NCBI GenBank assembly: GCA_964469215.1
Contig: CAYXYB010000010.1
Coordinates: 31,769 to 95,768, forward strand
Source of the DNA: SKPS01 sp964469215
Lineage (GTDB): Bacteria > Bacteroidota > Bacteroidia > Bacteroidales > SKPS01
Reading direction: 5' to 3'
DNA length: 64,000 nt
Numbering within the stretch: position 1 is the first letter of the stretch; every line of letters begins with the position of its first letter. A model generated the notes under the pieces. The model did not search any database, was not told the DNA's origin, and worked only from the letters and a program-made list of their open reading frames with translations. Position numbers and translations under genes: made by a program. Positions 52,408 through 60,454 of this stretch are shown here, piece after piece.

Positions 52408-54111
52408 TTATAATGGTATTTTAACAATCACCGATGTCCCTTCCCCCGGTTTTGAAGATATCTCAAATTCCCCATTCAGGATTTTCGTCCGGTCACGCAT
52501 ATTGTCAATGCCGTTTCCCTCTCCGTTCTTTAAAAAATCAACATCAAACCCATCACCATCGTCCTGTATCATAAGCGTTATCCTCTCATTTCCTGCAAGC
52601 AGCTGAATGTTGATTTCGGTGGGATTGCCGTGCCTGACACTATTTGTGACCGCCTCCTGAACAATGCGGTAAATATGGGTGCATTTTTCCTGATCATTAA
52701 AGCCGGCGATCCCATAGTTCACAAACTCTATCCTTATTCCCGACATCTGCGATATATCCTGAGAATACCGCTCCAGTGCCTTTATAATGCCTAACTCATC
52801 AAGCATTACCGGCGATAAACCATAAGATATTCTTTTTACCTCTTCTATTGTCTTCCCAAGCATTTCCTGCATCTCCTGTTCCTGTGCAGTCAGGCCTTCA
52901 TGTCCCTCCCCTGAAGATGCGCTTTTTCTGTTGGTGCCACCTAAACGAAGTTTCATTGTCAGCAGCAACTGCCCCAGACCGTCATGCAACTCCCTGCTGA
53001 TCCGTTTCCGCTCCCTCTCCTGACCTGCAATCTGTGCAGAAAGACGCTTCTCACGCTCTTCCCTGAGCTGCGACTGTGTTATGGCAAGCTTGCCAAGATA
53101 CTCCGCCTCAGTTTCAAGCCTCAGCTTTTTGCTCCTTGTTTTTACGATCAGAATTGTCATAGAGATGATTATGATAATTGATACCCCCATTATTATCCAG
53201 GTGACAATCCCATGCTTCCACATCGCCCTTTCGAGCTCCTTTACCGGAAGCATAACCATCAGCTTCCAATCATTTGCTCCCATATTGAAGGAACTCCACG
53301 CAGCATAAACCCTGCAACCCAAAGGCAAAAGGTTCAGATTGCCACTGCCTTCAATCTCCAGCTGTTCATAGTTTTTGATTACAGGTCCGTGTATCCTGAA
53401 TTCTTCACATCTGCACATGTTTGTGCATAACCAGTCCCTGTATGCTTCAGCATTGCTTAGCAATCTGCCTCTGTTGTCGGTTATTATAAAATGAGCTGAT
53501 CTCTCACGATTGATGATATTGAGAAAATGGTTATTGATAGATTCAATAGTGATCATCCACCTGAGAATGCCCACCCTTATACCATTATTATATACCGGGC
53601 ATGAAATAGTGATTGCCTTCTGGTTTTTGTGGTTTGCAAAAATATCACTGTAATAAACCGAGTCGGCAGGAACAACAGGGTTTGCCCTTTTATTGCCGAT
53701 GCACATCATATGGTGGAAGTTCAGGGTGTCGTCAGCAATCCGCTTTATCACCAGGGATGAGGTGTCCATTAGTATAAGTGCATCAATTTCGTGCCGGTGA
53801 ATTCTGAAAAGATTTTCCATGGGACAGTAGCCGGTGTCATCGTAATCAGGATTCCCGGTGAGTGCCATCCCGATAATATGAGGATCGTGTGAGAGGTTTA
53901 CAAGATTGCCCGAGTATTTCTCGAAATAGCTTATAACACTTAGTTTGGCTGTTTCTGCTGTGTTCGATAATTGCTGGCGATATTTCCCGGTCAGGTTTTC
54001 TTCGAATTCCTTCTGATATTTTATCCCGAAAATAACCAGAAAAACCAGCAGCAGTGCCTGTAAAGCAATAAGCCACCATCCTTTGTAACCGGATATATTC
54101 CTTGATACCAT
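52408..54111 (-). CDS. NarX-type sensor histidine kinase with Cys/His-rich sensor domain
   Basis: 567 residues. TM1 ~12-30, extracytoplasmic dCache-like sensor ~35-300, TM2 ~302-323, coiled coil, HisKA_3 with phospho-H376 (SRELHDGLGQ), and an HATPase domain with the N box (QEAVTNSVRHG) and GDGF. The sensor has C96, HHMMC (133-137), C171, C229xxxC233xC235 and C266, far more potential soft-metal ligands than usual. With the copper receptor and MbnP/MbnH genes immediately downstream, copper sensing is a reasonable inference. ATG at 54111, just after the repeat-rich spacer. Confidence 0.85.
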   Translation of the reverse strand: MVSRNISGYKGWWLIALQALLLVFLVIFGIKYQKEFEENLTGKYRQQLSNTAETAKLSVISYFEKYSGNLVNLSHDPHIIGMALTGNPDYDDTGYCPMENLFRIHRHEIDALILMDTSSLVIKRIADDTLNFHHMMCIGNKRANPVVPADSVYYSDIFANHKNQKAITISCPVYNNGIRVGILRWMITIESINNHFLNIINRERSAHFIITDNRGRLLSNAEAYRDWLCTNMCRCEEFRIHGPVIKNYEQLEIEGSGNLNLLPLGCRVYAAWSSFNMGANDWKLMVMLPVKELERAMWKHGIVTWIIMGVSIIIIISMTILIVKTRSKKLRLETEAEYLGKLAITQSQLREEREKRLSAQIAGQERERKRISRELHDGLGQLLLTMKLRLGGTNRKSASSGEGHEGLTAQEQEMQEMLGKTIEEVKRISYGLSPVMLDELGIIKALERYSQDISQMSGIRIEFVNYGIAGFNDQEKCTHIYRIVQEAVTNSVRHGNPTEINIQLLAGNERITLMIQDDGDGFDVDFLKNGEGNGIDNMRDRTKILNGEFEISSKPGEGTSVIVKIPL

Positions 54112-54134
54112 GGCACGAAGATAGGATAAAAATG

Positions 54135-54257
54135 GTTAATTGTTAATTGTTAATGGTTAATGGTTAGTTTAGAGTTACGGGGTTAAGTTATTAGTAATAA
54201 AACAATTAACAATTAACAATTAACAATTAACAATTAACAATTAACAATTAACAATTA
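54135..54257. repeat. Inverted pair of 7-bp tandem arrays
   Basis: Left arm: GTTAATT twice, GTTAATG twice, GTTAGTT (54135-54169). Right arm: eight ACAATTA units (54202-54257), the reverse complement of the same heptamer. The arms could pair into a hairpin of ~30 bp. The last right-arm unit supplies the valS stop codon. Confidence 0.85.
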
Positions 54258-56894
54258 ACCATTAATCATCAGCGCTTCTATCTGTTTTTCAAGGGATGAG
54301 ATCTTTGCCTTTGCATCATCAAGCTTCTTTTGCTCCAGAGCAATAACCTTTGGCGGGGCGCTGCTGATGAACTTCTCATTTGTAAGTTTCTTCTCCACAG
54401 ATCTGAGGAAACCAATTGTGTAATCCAGCTCCTTCCTTATGCGTGAGATCTCCTCGTCGCGATCCATATTTTCGCTTACCGGGAATGAAATTTCTATCGA
54501 ACGAACCATTATAACTATTCTCTTTTCGGGAAGATGTTTAGAGATGTTCAACCCGGAAAGGTTCCCCAGTTTTTTGATCACAGGAATGAGCTTACCGGAA
54601 AGCTCTCCTTTTACAAGCAGGTCAAGGGTCTCCCTGTTTGGTATTGACTTCTCCTGCCGGTAATTTCTTATTGCCATCACAACCTCCGCGGCAAGTTCAA
54701 AGTCATCAAGGATTTTCTGATCGTAAGGGCGAATTTCCGGCATGCTGCTGATGATAAGTTCATTTCCCGGTTGCCGTTCATCAAGCCTGTGCCAGATCTC
54801 CTCCGAGATAAAAGGCATGAAGGGGTGAAGCAGCTTCATCAGCTCTTCGAAAAACCGGGTTGTAGCCCGAAGTGTCTTTGTGTCTGCCGGCTGCTGATAA
54901 ACGGGTTTTACTATTTCGAGATACCACGAACAGAAATCATCCCATATAAGCTTGTACAATCCTATAAGCGCTTCCGAGAGGCGGTACTTTGAACAAAGAT
55001 CCTCTGTCTTCTCTGTTGCATGGTTCAGTTTTGCCTCAAACCATTCAACCGCTGCGGCAGCATGTGCAGGTTGATCAATATTTTCATCATGAGGCCACCC
55101 TTTAATGAGCCTCAGGGCGTTCCAGATCTTGTTGCTGAAGTTACGGCCTTGTTCGCAGAGAGCTTCGTCAAACGGAAGGTCGTTGCCGGCAGGGGAGGTA
55201 AAGAGCATCCCGGCACGCACCCCGTCAGCGCCATGCTTCTCCATAAGTGCAATAGGATCGGGTGAGTTGCCAAGCTGTTTCGACATCTTCCTGCCAAGTT
55301 TGTCGCGAACTATACCTGTGAGGTAAACATTCCTGAAGGGGATATCATCACGGTAAAGATACCCTGCCATTATCATTCTGGCTACCCAGAAGAACAGGAT
55401 CTCGGGGGCGGTAACAAGATCGTTGGTGGGGTAATAATACCTGATATCAGGATTGTCAGGCTTCCTGATTCCGTCAAACACTGCTATAGGCCAAAGCCAC
55501 GACGAGAACCATGTGTCGAGCACATCAGCATCCTGAGTAAGGTCTGCAATGGTGATGTCGGCATTGAATGTCTCAGATGCCTTTTTTGCCGCTTCTTCAG
55601 CACTTTTTGCGGCAACCATCCTTCCATCGTTAAGATAATAAACCGGAATGCGCTGCCCCCACCACAACTGACGTGAGATACACCAGTCGCGGATGTTCTC
55701 CATCCAGTGACGGTAGATGTTTTTGAACTTCGCAGGGTGGAATTTAACAAGATCATCCATTACAGCGTCCATGGCAGGTTTTGAGACTTCACCCATCCTG
55801 AAGAACCATTGCAGCGACAGTTTTGGCTCGATGATCTCGTCGGTACGCTCTGAATAGCCGATCTTGTTAACGTACTCTTCAACCCTGACGATATGATCAT
55901 GTTTTTCAAGCTCTTCCACAACAGCTTTCCGGGCTGCAAAGCGATCCATGCCCGTGAAGAGAATGGCTTTCTCACTCAGGGTGCCGTCATCATTAAAAAT
56001 ATCTATCACCGGAAGGTGGTGTTTGAGGCCTATTTCGTAGTCGTTGATGTCGTGGGCAGGTGTTATCTTCAGGCATCCGGTTCCGAACTCCATGTCAACA
56101 TAGGGGTCGGTAATAACCGGTACCGGCCGGTTCACCAGGGGAACAAATACTGTTTTGCCATGAAGATGGGTGTACCTTGGGTCATCGGGATGGACGCAGA
56201 CTGCGGTGTCACCAAGAATTGTTTCGGGGCGTGTGGTTGCAATGGTGATCCACAAATCTTCATTGGAATCATCATCACATCTCACCTTGTATCTCACATG
56301 CCAGAGCTTCGAATCAACCTCGCGGTAAATCACCTCTTCATCAGAAACAGCGGTCAGCGCCTGCGGATCCCAGTTCACCATTCGCACCCCTCTGTATATC
56401 AGTCCTTTTTCAAACAGATCAATAAAAACATCCAGCACCGATTCGTAGTACCCTTTATCCATGGTAAAAGCAGTACGTTCCCAGTCGCATGAGGCGCCTA
56501 ACTTTTTCAACTGTTCCAGAATTATCCCTCCATGCTTCTCTTTCCACTCCCAGGCATGGGCAAGGAACTCATCCCTGCTGATGGAACTTTTATCAATGCC
56601 TTCTTCTTTGAGTTTTGCAACCACCTTTGCTTCGGTGGCGATTGAGGCGTGGTCGGTGCCGGGAACCCAGCAGGTGTTGTAGCCCTGCATCCGTGCCCTT
56701 CTTACAAGTATATCCTGGATAGTGTTGTTGAGCATGTGCCCCATGTGAAGCACTCCGGTGACATTTGGGGGAGGAATAACTAAGGTGAATGGTTCCCGTT
56801 CATCGGGAACGGAACGGAAATAACCTTTATCAAGCCAGTATCTGTACCACTTGTCTTCAGTTTCGGCGGGGTTGTATTTTGCAGGAATATCCAT
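54255..56894 (-). CDS. valS: Valyl-tRNA synthetase
   Basis: 879 residues from MDIPAKYNPAETEDKWYRYW, the normal ValS start and length. Class I signatures: HMGH at 50-53 (PPPNVTGVLHMGHMLNN) and KMSKQ near 535; editing domain marked by TIATTRPETILGDTA; C-terminal coiled coil from ~815 (IRKELDYTIGFLRSVEKKL). The frame stays open to 57167 but that extension is repeat DNA. The final residues ING and the stop come from a heptamer array, so the true end of the gene may have been altered by repeat insertion without damage. Confidence 0.95.
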   Translation of the reverse strand: MDIPAKYNPAETEDKWYRYWLDKGYFRSVPDEREPFTLVIPPPNVTGVLHMGHMLNNTIQDILVRRARMQGYNTCWVPGTDHASIATEAKVVAKLKEEGIDKSSISRDEFLAHAWEWKEKHGGIILEQLKKLGASCDWERTAFTMDKGYYESVLDVFIDLFEKGLIYRGVRMVNWDPQALTAVSDEEVIYREVDSKLWHVRYKVRCDDDSNEDLWITIATTRPETILGDTAVCVHPDDPRYTHLHGKTVFVPLVNRPVPVITDPYVDMEFGTGCLKITPAHDINDYEIGLKHHLPVIDIFNDDGTLSEKAILFTGMDRFAARKAVVEELEKHDHIVRVEEYVNKIGYSERTDEIIEPKLSLQWFFRMGEVSKPAMDAVMDDLVKFHPAKFKNIYRHWMENIRDWCISRQLWWGQRIPVYYLNDGRMVAAKSAEEAAKKASETFNADITIADLTQDADVLDTWFSSWLWPIAVFDGIRKPDNPDIRYYYPTNDLVTAPEILFFWVARMIMAGYLYRDDIPFRNVYLTGIVRDKLGRKMSKQLGNSPDPIALMEKHGADGVRAGMLFTSPAGNDLPFDEALCEQGRNFSNKIWNALRLIKGWPHDENIDQPAHAAAAVEWFEAKLNHATEKTEDLCSKYRLSEALIGLYKLIWDDFCSWYLEIVKPVYQQPADTKTLRATTRFFEELMKLLHPFMPFISEEIWHRLDERQPGNELIISSMPEIRPYDQKILDDFELAAEVVMAIRNYRQEKSIPNRETLDLLVKGELSGKLIPVIKKLGNLSGLNISKHLPEKRIVIMVRSIEISFPVSENMDRDEEISRIRKELDYTIGFLRSVEKKLTNEKFISSAPPKVIALEQKKLDDAKAKISSLEKQIEALMING

Positions 56895-57003
56895 TAATCG
56901 GCGGGTTCGTTTTTCAGCGTGCGAAAATACAAAAATATTGGCTTGATCTTTCATTGATGTAATGTTATGGTCTTGGATTCTGCGGAAAACAAAAATTTTT
57001 TTT

Positions 57004-57114
57004 CTCCCGCAGATTTCGCAGATTATCGCAGAAAAAAAATCAGCAATTTTTTCCTCCCGCAGATTTCGCAGATTATCGCAGAAAAAATCAGCGTAAATCC
57101 CCGATATCTGCGGG
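57004..57114. repeat. 50-bp direct repeat with CCCGCAGAT/ATCTGCGGG inverted ends
   Basis: The unit CTCCCGCAGATTTCGCAG plus ATTATCGCAGAAAAAA occurs at 57004 and 57054 (period 50). The second copy pairs with ATCTGCGGG at 57106-57114. Lies between divergent valS and the CDF gene. Same style as 23309-23353. Confidence 0.75.
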
Positions 57115-57144
57115 AAATATAAATTCATAAAGTTATTTTTAGTG

Positions 57145-57152
57145 TATTTTTG
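57145..57152 (+). promoter_or_regulatory. Candidate -7 box for CDF gene
   Basis: TATTTTTG ending 18 bp before the ATG at 57171; no -33 TTTG at normal spacing. Would give a very short leader. Confidence 0.3.
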
Positions 57153-57170
57153 CAATTCACAGTTCATGCC

Positions 57171-58043
57171 ATGGATCCACGCACACGTTACGGCTATATA
57201 GAAGGAGTTCTTGCAATCATCATCAACGCAGTATTGTTCGTTCTCAAATACTGGGTAGGAGTGATGTCGGGGTCTGTAGCACTGTTAGCCGATGCATGGC
57301 ACACATTATCCGACTCCATCAGCTCAGTAATGCTCATCGCCGGCATCAGGCTCTCTGTGAGAAAACCCGACAGAGACCACCCCTTCGGCCACGGCAGATG
57401 GGAGCAGGTAACAGCAATATTCATCGGTTTCATCATTGCAATCATTGCATGGGATTTCCTGATGGAAGCCGTTTCAAGGTTCAGAGATCATGAAGCAGCC
57501 AACTTCGGCACCCCGGCAATAGTCGTGACAATTTTATCAATTTTACTCAAAGAGGCGTTGGCCCGCTATGCATTTTATGTTGCAAAAAAAACCGACAACA
57601 CCGCCGTCCGTGCCGACGGATGGCACCACAGAAGCGATGCGCTTTCATCCCTGGTTTTACTTGCCGGGCTAATGTTTCATCAGCGGTTCTGGTGGATCGA
57701 CAGCGTCATGGGTGTGATAATTGCTCTGATGCTCTTCTATACAACCTTTGGTATTGTTAAGGATGCCATCAGTAAACTCCTGGGTGAGCGACCCACCGAA
57801 GAGCTGATAGGAGAGGTGAAGAGGATAATAAACAATAATGTAGATACAGATGTGTCAGCCCACCATTTCCATATACATAACTATGGGCACCACAGGGAAC
57901 TCACCTTTCACATCAAGGTTGACCCCGGTATGGATGTAAAGAGTGCCCACGCTCTCGCCACAAAAATCGAAAAAGACCTCAAAGAGAAGCTCAATATGGA
58001 GTCAACGATACATGTTGAACCGCGGGATGCGAAGCACGTTTAG
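57171..58043 (+). CDS. Cation diffusion facilitator (zinc-type) exporter
   Basis: 290 residues, six membrane segments. Metal sites H44xxxD48 in TM2 (ADAWHTLSDS) and H152xxxD156 in TM5 (DGWHHRSDALSS), the pattern of Zn2+ (and Cd2+, Co2+) proton antiporters; DHPFGHGRWE at 69-78 is the family signature. The cytoplasmic C-terminal domain (~210-290) has HHFHIHNYGHHRELTFHI with several metal-binding histidines. ATG at 57171 preferred to a TTG at 57150. Not obviously part of the copper locus, since CDF proteins rarely carry copper. Confidence 0.9.
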   Translation: MDPRTRYGYIEGVLAIIINAVLFVLKYWVGVMSGSVALLADAWHTLSDSISSVMLIAGIRLSVRKPDRDHPFGHGRWEQVTAIFIGFIIAIIAWDFLMEAVSRFRDHEAANFGTPAIVVTILSILLKEALARYAFYVAKKTDNTAVRADGWHHRSDALSSLVLLAGLMFHQRFWWIDSVMGVIIALMLFYTTFGIVKDAISKLLGERPTEELIGEVKRIINNNVDTDVSAHHFHIHNYGHHRELTFHIKVDPGMDVKSAHALATKIEKDLKEKLNMESTIHVEPRDAKHV

Positions 58044-58319
58044 TTATGAGTTATGAATTATGAGTTATGAATTATGAGTTTAGGGGTTTAGAGGTTTAGT
58101 TTGAAAGTTTATCAAGTTTCAAAGTAAGTATGATCGATTCCCCGCTTCCCCCGGGCACTGAGCGGAGTCGAAGTGCCCCGACTTTACGACTTTACGACTT
58201 TACGACTTTACGACTTTGCGACTTTACGACTTTACGACTTTACGATTCCCCGATTTTCCCGATTTTCCCGATTGCACGATTTTCTCGATTTTCTCGATTT
58301 TCCCGATTGCACGATTCAC
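58043..58319 (+). repeat. Composite repeat element A: 7-bp array, header, 8-bp array
   Basis: Heptamers GTTATGA/ATTATGA (58043-58077) and GTTTAGR (58078-58100), then an inverted repeat TTTGAAA-N10-TTTCAAA (58100-58123), AGTAAGTATGATCG, a 28-bp palindromic insert (58152-58179), then octamers CGACTTTA x4, CGACTTTG, CGACTTTA x3, CGATTCCC and mixed 8-9-bp CGATT units to 58319. The block 58086-58151 matches 61647-61712 at 64 of 66 positions. Fills most of the gene-free region before hipB. Confidence 0.85.
58153..58178. repeat. Palindromic GGGCACT/AGTGCCC short repeat inserted in element A
   Basis: Arms GGGCACT and AGTGCCC around GAGCGGAGTCGA. Element B has the same flanks with no insert, so this looks like a precise 28-bp insertion (58152-58179) into element A. 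Confidence 0.65.
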
Positions 58320-58334
58320 CCAAACAAACCACGA

Positions 58335-58364
58335 CTCAGGTGGCGATGCCCTGAGCCGCTTTTT
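58335..58364 (+). terminator. Hairpin plus T-tract
   Basis: CTCAGG-N9-CCTGAG followed by CCGC and five T. Could end plus-strand transcripts from the CDF gene and repeat region, shielding hipBA. Confidence 0.4.
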
Positions 58365-58595
58365 ATGTTAGAAGCCGAAGGGTGTCGATGGGGGTTATGA
58401 AATACCTTGCATAGTGCAAATTAGAATTGCACTAAGTGCCTTTCCATCTAACCAGTTTTTCGATTTGTAAGCTATGTTATTTTACCATAAGCACTTATAG
58501 TCCTGGATTCTGCGCAAAAAAATTTTCAATTTTCCATTTTCCATTTTCAATTAGAACCTAAACAGCCTCAACTGCTAAACTTTTTCACGATAATG
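58365..58595. other. Spacer upstream of hipB promoter
   Basis: No gene. It contains a perfect inverted repeat TAGTGCAA-N7-TTGCACTA (58412-58434), which could be a regulator site, and GTCCTGGATTCTGCG near 58500, nearly repeated near 56970 upstream of valS. Confidence 0.4.
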
Positions 58596-58627
58596 TTTCA
58601 TTAAACAAATTTATTTGTGTATCTTTG
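58596..58627 (+). promoter_or_regulatory. hipBA promoter with operator-like palindrome
   Basis: TTTC (58596-58599), 20-bp spacer, TATCTTTG (58620-58627). Between the boxes lies the perfect palindrome ACAAAT-TT-ATTTGT (58605-58618), well placed for repression by the HipB-like protein. The start of transcription would be near 58634, 14 nt before the ATG. Confidence 0.55.
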
Positions 58628-58647
58628 TGCCTTTAAAAAACAGTTAT

Positions 58648-58977
58648 ATGAAACACGTTCAGGTGATATTGCCACGTCATCAACGGATTCTGACCCGGTT
58701 GGGTGAGAATCTTCTTTTGGCCCGTTTGCGTCGGAGGCTTAGCATGGAGCAGGTTGCGGAGCGAGCGGGCATTGGGAGGAGTACCTTATGGAAAATTGAG
58801 CATGGCGCTCCGGAAGTAGCCATTGGCAGCTATCTGCAGGTGCTCTTTATTCTGGGAATGGAAAACGATCTGGATCTGGTTGGCCGTGACGATCTGTTGG
58901 GCAGGAAACTTCAGGATGCCGGGCTGCTGGTAAAAAAACGTGCTCCAAAAAAGAAAAGCGATGAAGACACAAAATGA
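58648..58977 (+). CDS. HipB-like XRE-family antitoxin
   Basis: 109 residues from MKHVQVILPRHQ. HTH at ~28-60 (ARLRRRLSMEQVAERAGI, then STLWKIEHG). Lys/Arg-rich tail (KKRAPKKKSDEDTK) as in many HipB proteins. The frame extends to 58615, but that places the promoter inside the gene, so 58648 is used. Overlaps hipA by 17 bp. Expected to bind DNA, repress the operon and neutralise the kinase. Confidence 0.85.
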   Translation: MKHVQVILPRHQRILTRLGENLLLARLRRRLSMEQVAERAGIGRSTLWKIEHGAPEVAIGSYLQVLFILGMENDLDLVGRDDLLGRKLQDAGLLVKKRAPKKKSDEDTK

Positions 58978-60229
58978 GCGGCACATACTGGTATATGCTC
59001 ACTGGCTGGGTCTGGAAGAACCTGTATTGATGGGTGAACTGGTGGCTCAGCCTGTGAGAGGGAAAGAGGTCTTCTCTTTTTCCTATTCTGAGGAGTGGCT
59101 TGGTCACCCCGGGTGCAGGTTGTTGGATCCGGAATTACATCTTTACCCTGGCAGGCAGTACGTTCCCGAGAGTCGACCGAATTTCGGGGTATTTCTGGAC
59201 TCTTCGCCCGATCGCTGGGGAAGGACATTGATGAAAAGAAGAGAAGCTCTTCTGGCAAGAAATGAACAGAGAGCTGAGAGGATGTTGTTCGAAAGCGATT
59301 ATCTTTTGGGCGTTTATGATCTTTACCGATCGGGCGGAATTCGTTTCAAGACTGAAAAAGATGGATCCTTTTTAAATCATCATAATGAATATCCGGCACC
59401 ACCTCAGGCAACCCTAAGTGAATTAGCCTATGCCTGCAGTTTGATAGAGCAGGATGACTTCTCAAATATCGACCAAAATCACCTGAAATGGTTTGCGCTG
59501 CTGCTGGCACCCGGTTCATCATTGGGAGGCGCCCGTCCCAAAGCCGGTCTAAAGGATGAACGAGGCGGTTATTGGATCGCAAAGTTCCCAAGCATTCACG
59601 ACGATACGGATGTTGGGGCATGGGAGATGGTGCTGAACAAAATGGCTGCTATGGCCGGCATCACCGTGCCACAATCCCGGCTGATTCGTCTGACCGGAAA
59701 GCATCAAACCTACATGTCGTCACGTTTCGACCGCACCCATACTGGTGAAAGAATACATTTTGCTTCGGCCATGACCCTGCTTGGATATTTGGATGGTGCC
59801 GGTGCCAGGGAGGGAGTAAGCTATCTGGAAATAGCAGAATTCATCAAACGTCATTCAGCCAACACAAGGGAAGCTCTGGAAGAATTGTGGCGAAGAATTG
59901 TGTTTAACATTGTGGTTTCCAACACGGATGATCATCTTCGTAATCATGGTTTTTTGCTTTCTAAAGATGGATGGAGGCTGGCACCAGCCTACGATATGAA
60001 TCCCAATCCTTACAGAGGAGGCCTGAACCTGAATATCTCCGAAACCGACAACAGGCAGGATACCAGTCTTGCGATTATGGTTGCCCCATACTTCACTATA
60101 AATCACCAAAAGGCCAAAGAGATCATCACGGAAGTATCTGCAGTGGTTCGTCGGTGGAGCCAACTGGCAAAAGAGCACCATATCCCCCGACACGAAATCG
60201 ATAGAATGAGCAGCGCATTCGCAGGTTGA
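58961..60229 (+). CDS. HipA-like serine/threonine kinase toxin
   Basis: 422 residues from the ATG at 58961 (a GTG at 58940 is possible). N-terminal HipA_N region ~20-125 with SPDRWGRTLM, then kinase core: GSSLGGARPKA (185-195, ATP loop), lysine in IAKFPS (~208), catalytic NTDDHLRNHGF (321-331) and PAYDMNP (D345, metal-binding). All key residues are present, so an active kinase is expected; the classic target is a tRNA synthetase such as GltX. Second gene of a hipBA operon. Its stop is followed within 5 bp by a heptamer repeat array. Confidence 0.9.
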   Translation: MKTQNERHILVYAHWLGLEEPVLMGELVAQPVRGKEVFSFSYSEEWLGHPGCRLLDPELHLYPGRQYVPESRPNFGVFLDSSPDRWGRTLMKRREALLARNEQRAERMLFESDYLLGVYDLYRSGGIRFKTEKDGSFLNHHNEYPAPPQATLSELAYACSLIEQDDFSNIDQNHLKWFALLLAPGSSLGGARPKAGLKDERGGYWIAKFPSIHDDTDVGAWEMVLNKMAAMAGITVPQSRLIRLTGKHQTYMSSRFDRTHTGERIHFASAMTLLGYLDGAGAREGVSYLEIAEFIKRHSANTREALEELWRRIVFNIVVSNTDDHLRNHGFLLSKDGWRLAPAYDMNPNPYRGGLNLNISETDNRQDTSLAIMVAPYFTINHQKAKEIITEVSAVVRRWSQLAKEHHIPRHEIDRMSSAFAG

Positions 60230-60233
60230 GGTT

Positions 60234-60450
60234 GCCAAAGGCCAACAGCCAAAGGCCAACAGCCAACAGCCAAATTCCCCCCGATTCCCCGACTTTACGA
60301 CTTTACGACTTTACGACTTTACGACTTTACGACTTTGCGACTTTACGACTTTACGACTTTACGACTTTACGACTCCCCGATTTTCCTGATTGCATTATTA
60401 CCCGATTCCCCGATTCCCCGATTGCACGATTACCCGATTCCCCGATTAAC
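60234..60450 (+). repeat. Composite repeat element between hipA and AbiE remnant
   Basis: Six perfect heptamers GCCAAAG, GCCAACA, GCCAAAG, GCCAACA, GCCAACA, GCCAAAT (60234-60275), then octamers from 60282: CGATTCCC, CGACTTTA x5, CGACTTTG, CGACTTTA x4, CGACTCCC, a degenerate stretch, then CGATTCCC x2, CGATTGCA, CGATTACC, CGATTCCC, CGATTAAC to 60450. Same layout as elements at 58043, 61625 and 63838 but without the 66-bp header. Confidence 0.85.
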
Positions 60451-60454
60451 CAAA

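Noticed and set aside
56895..57167. N-terminal extension of ValS
   Set aside because: Encoded by repeat DNA; the normal ValS start and length begin at 56894.
58130..58400. Open frames with repeating RLYDFTT and PDFPD peptides
   Set aside because: Translation of 8-bp arrays; the same pseudo-peptides appear at 60226-60565. Not genes.
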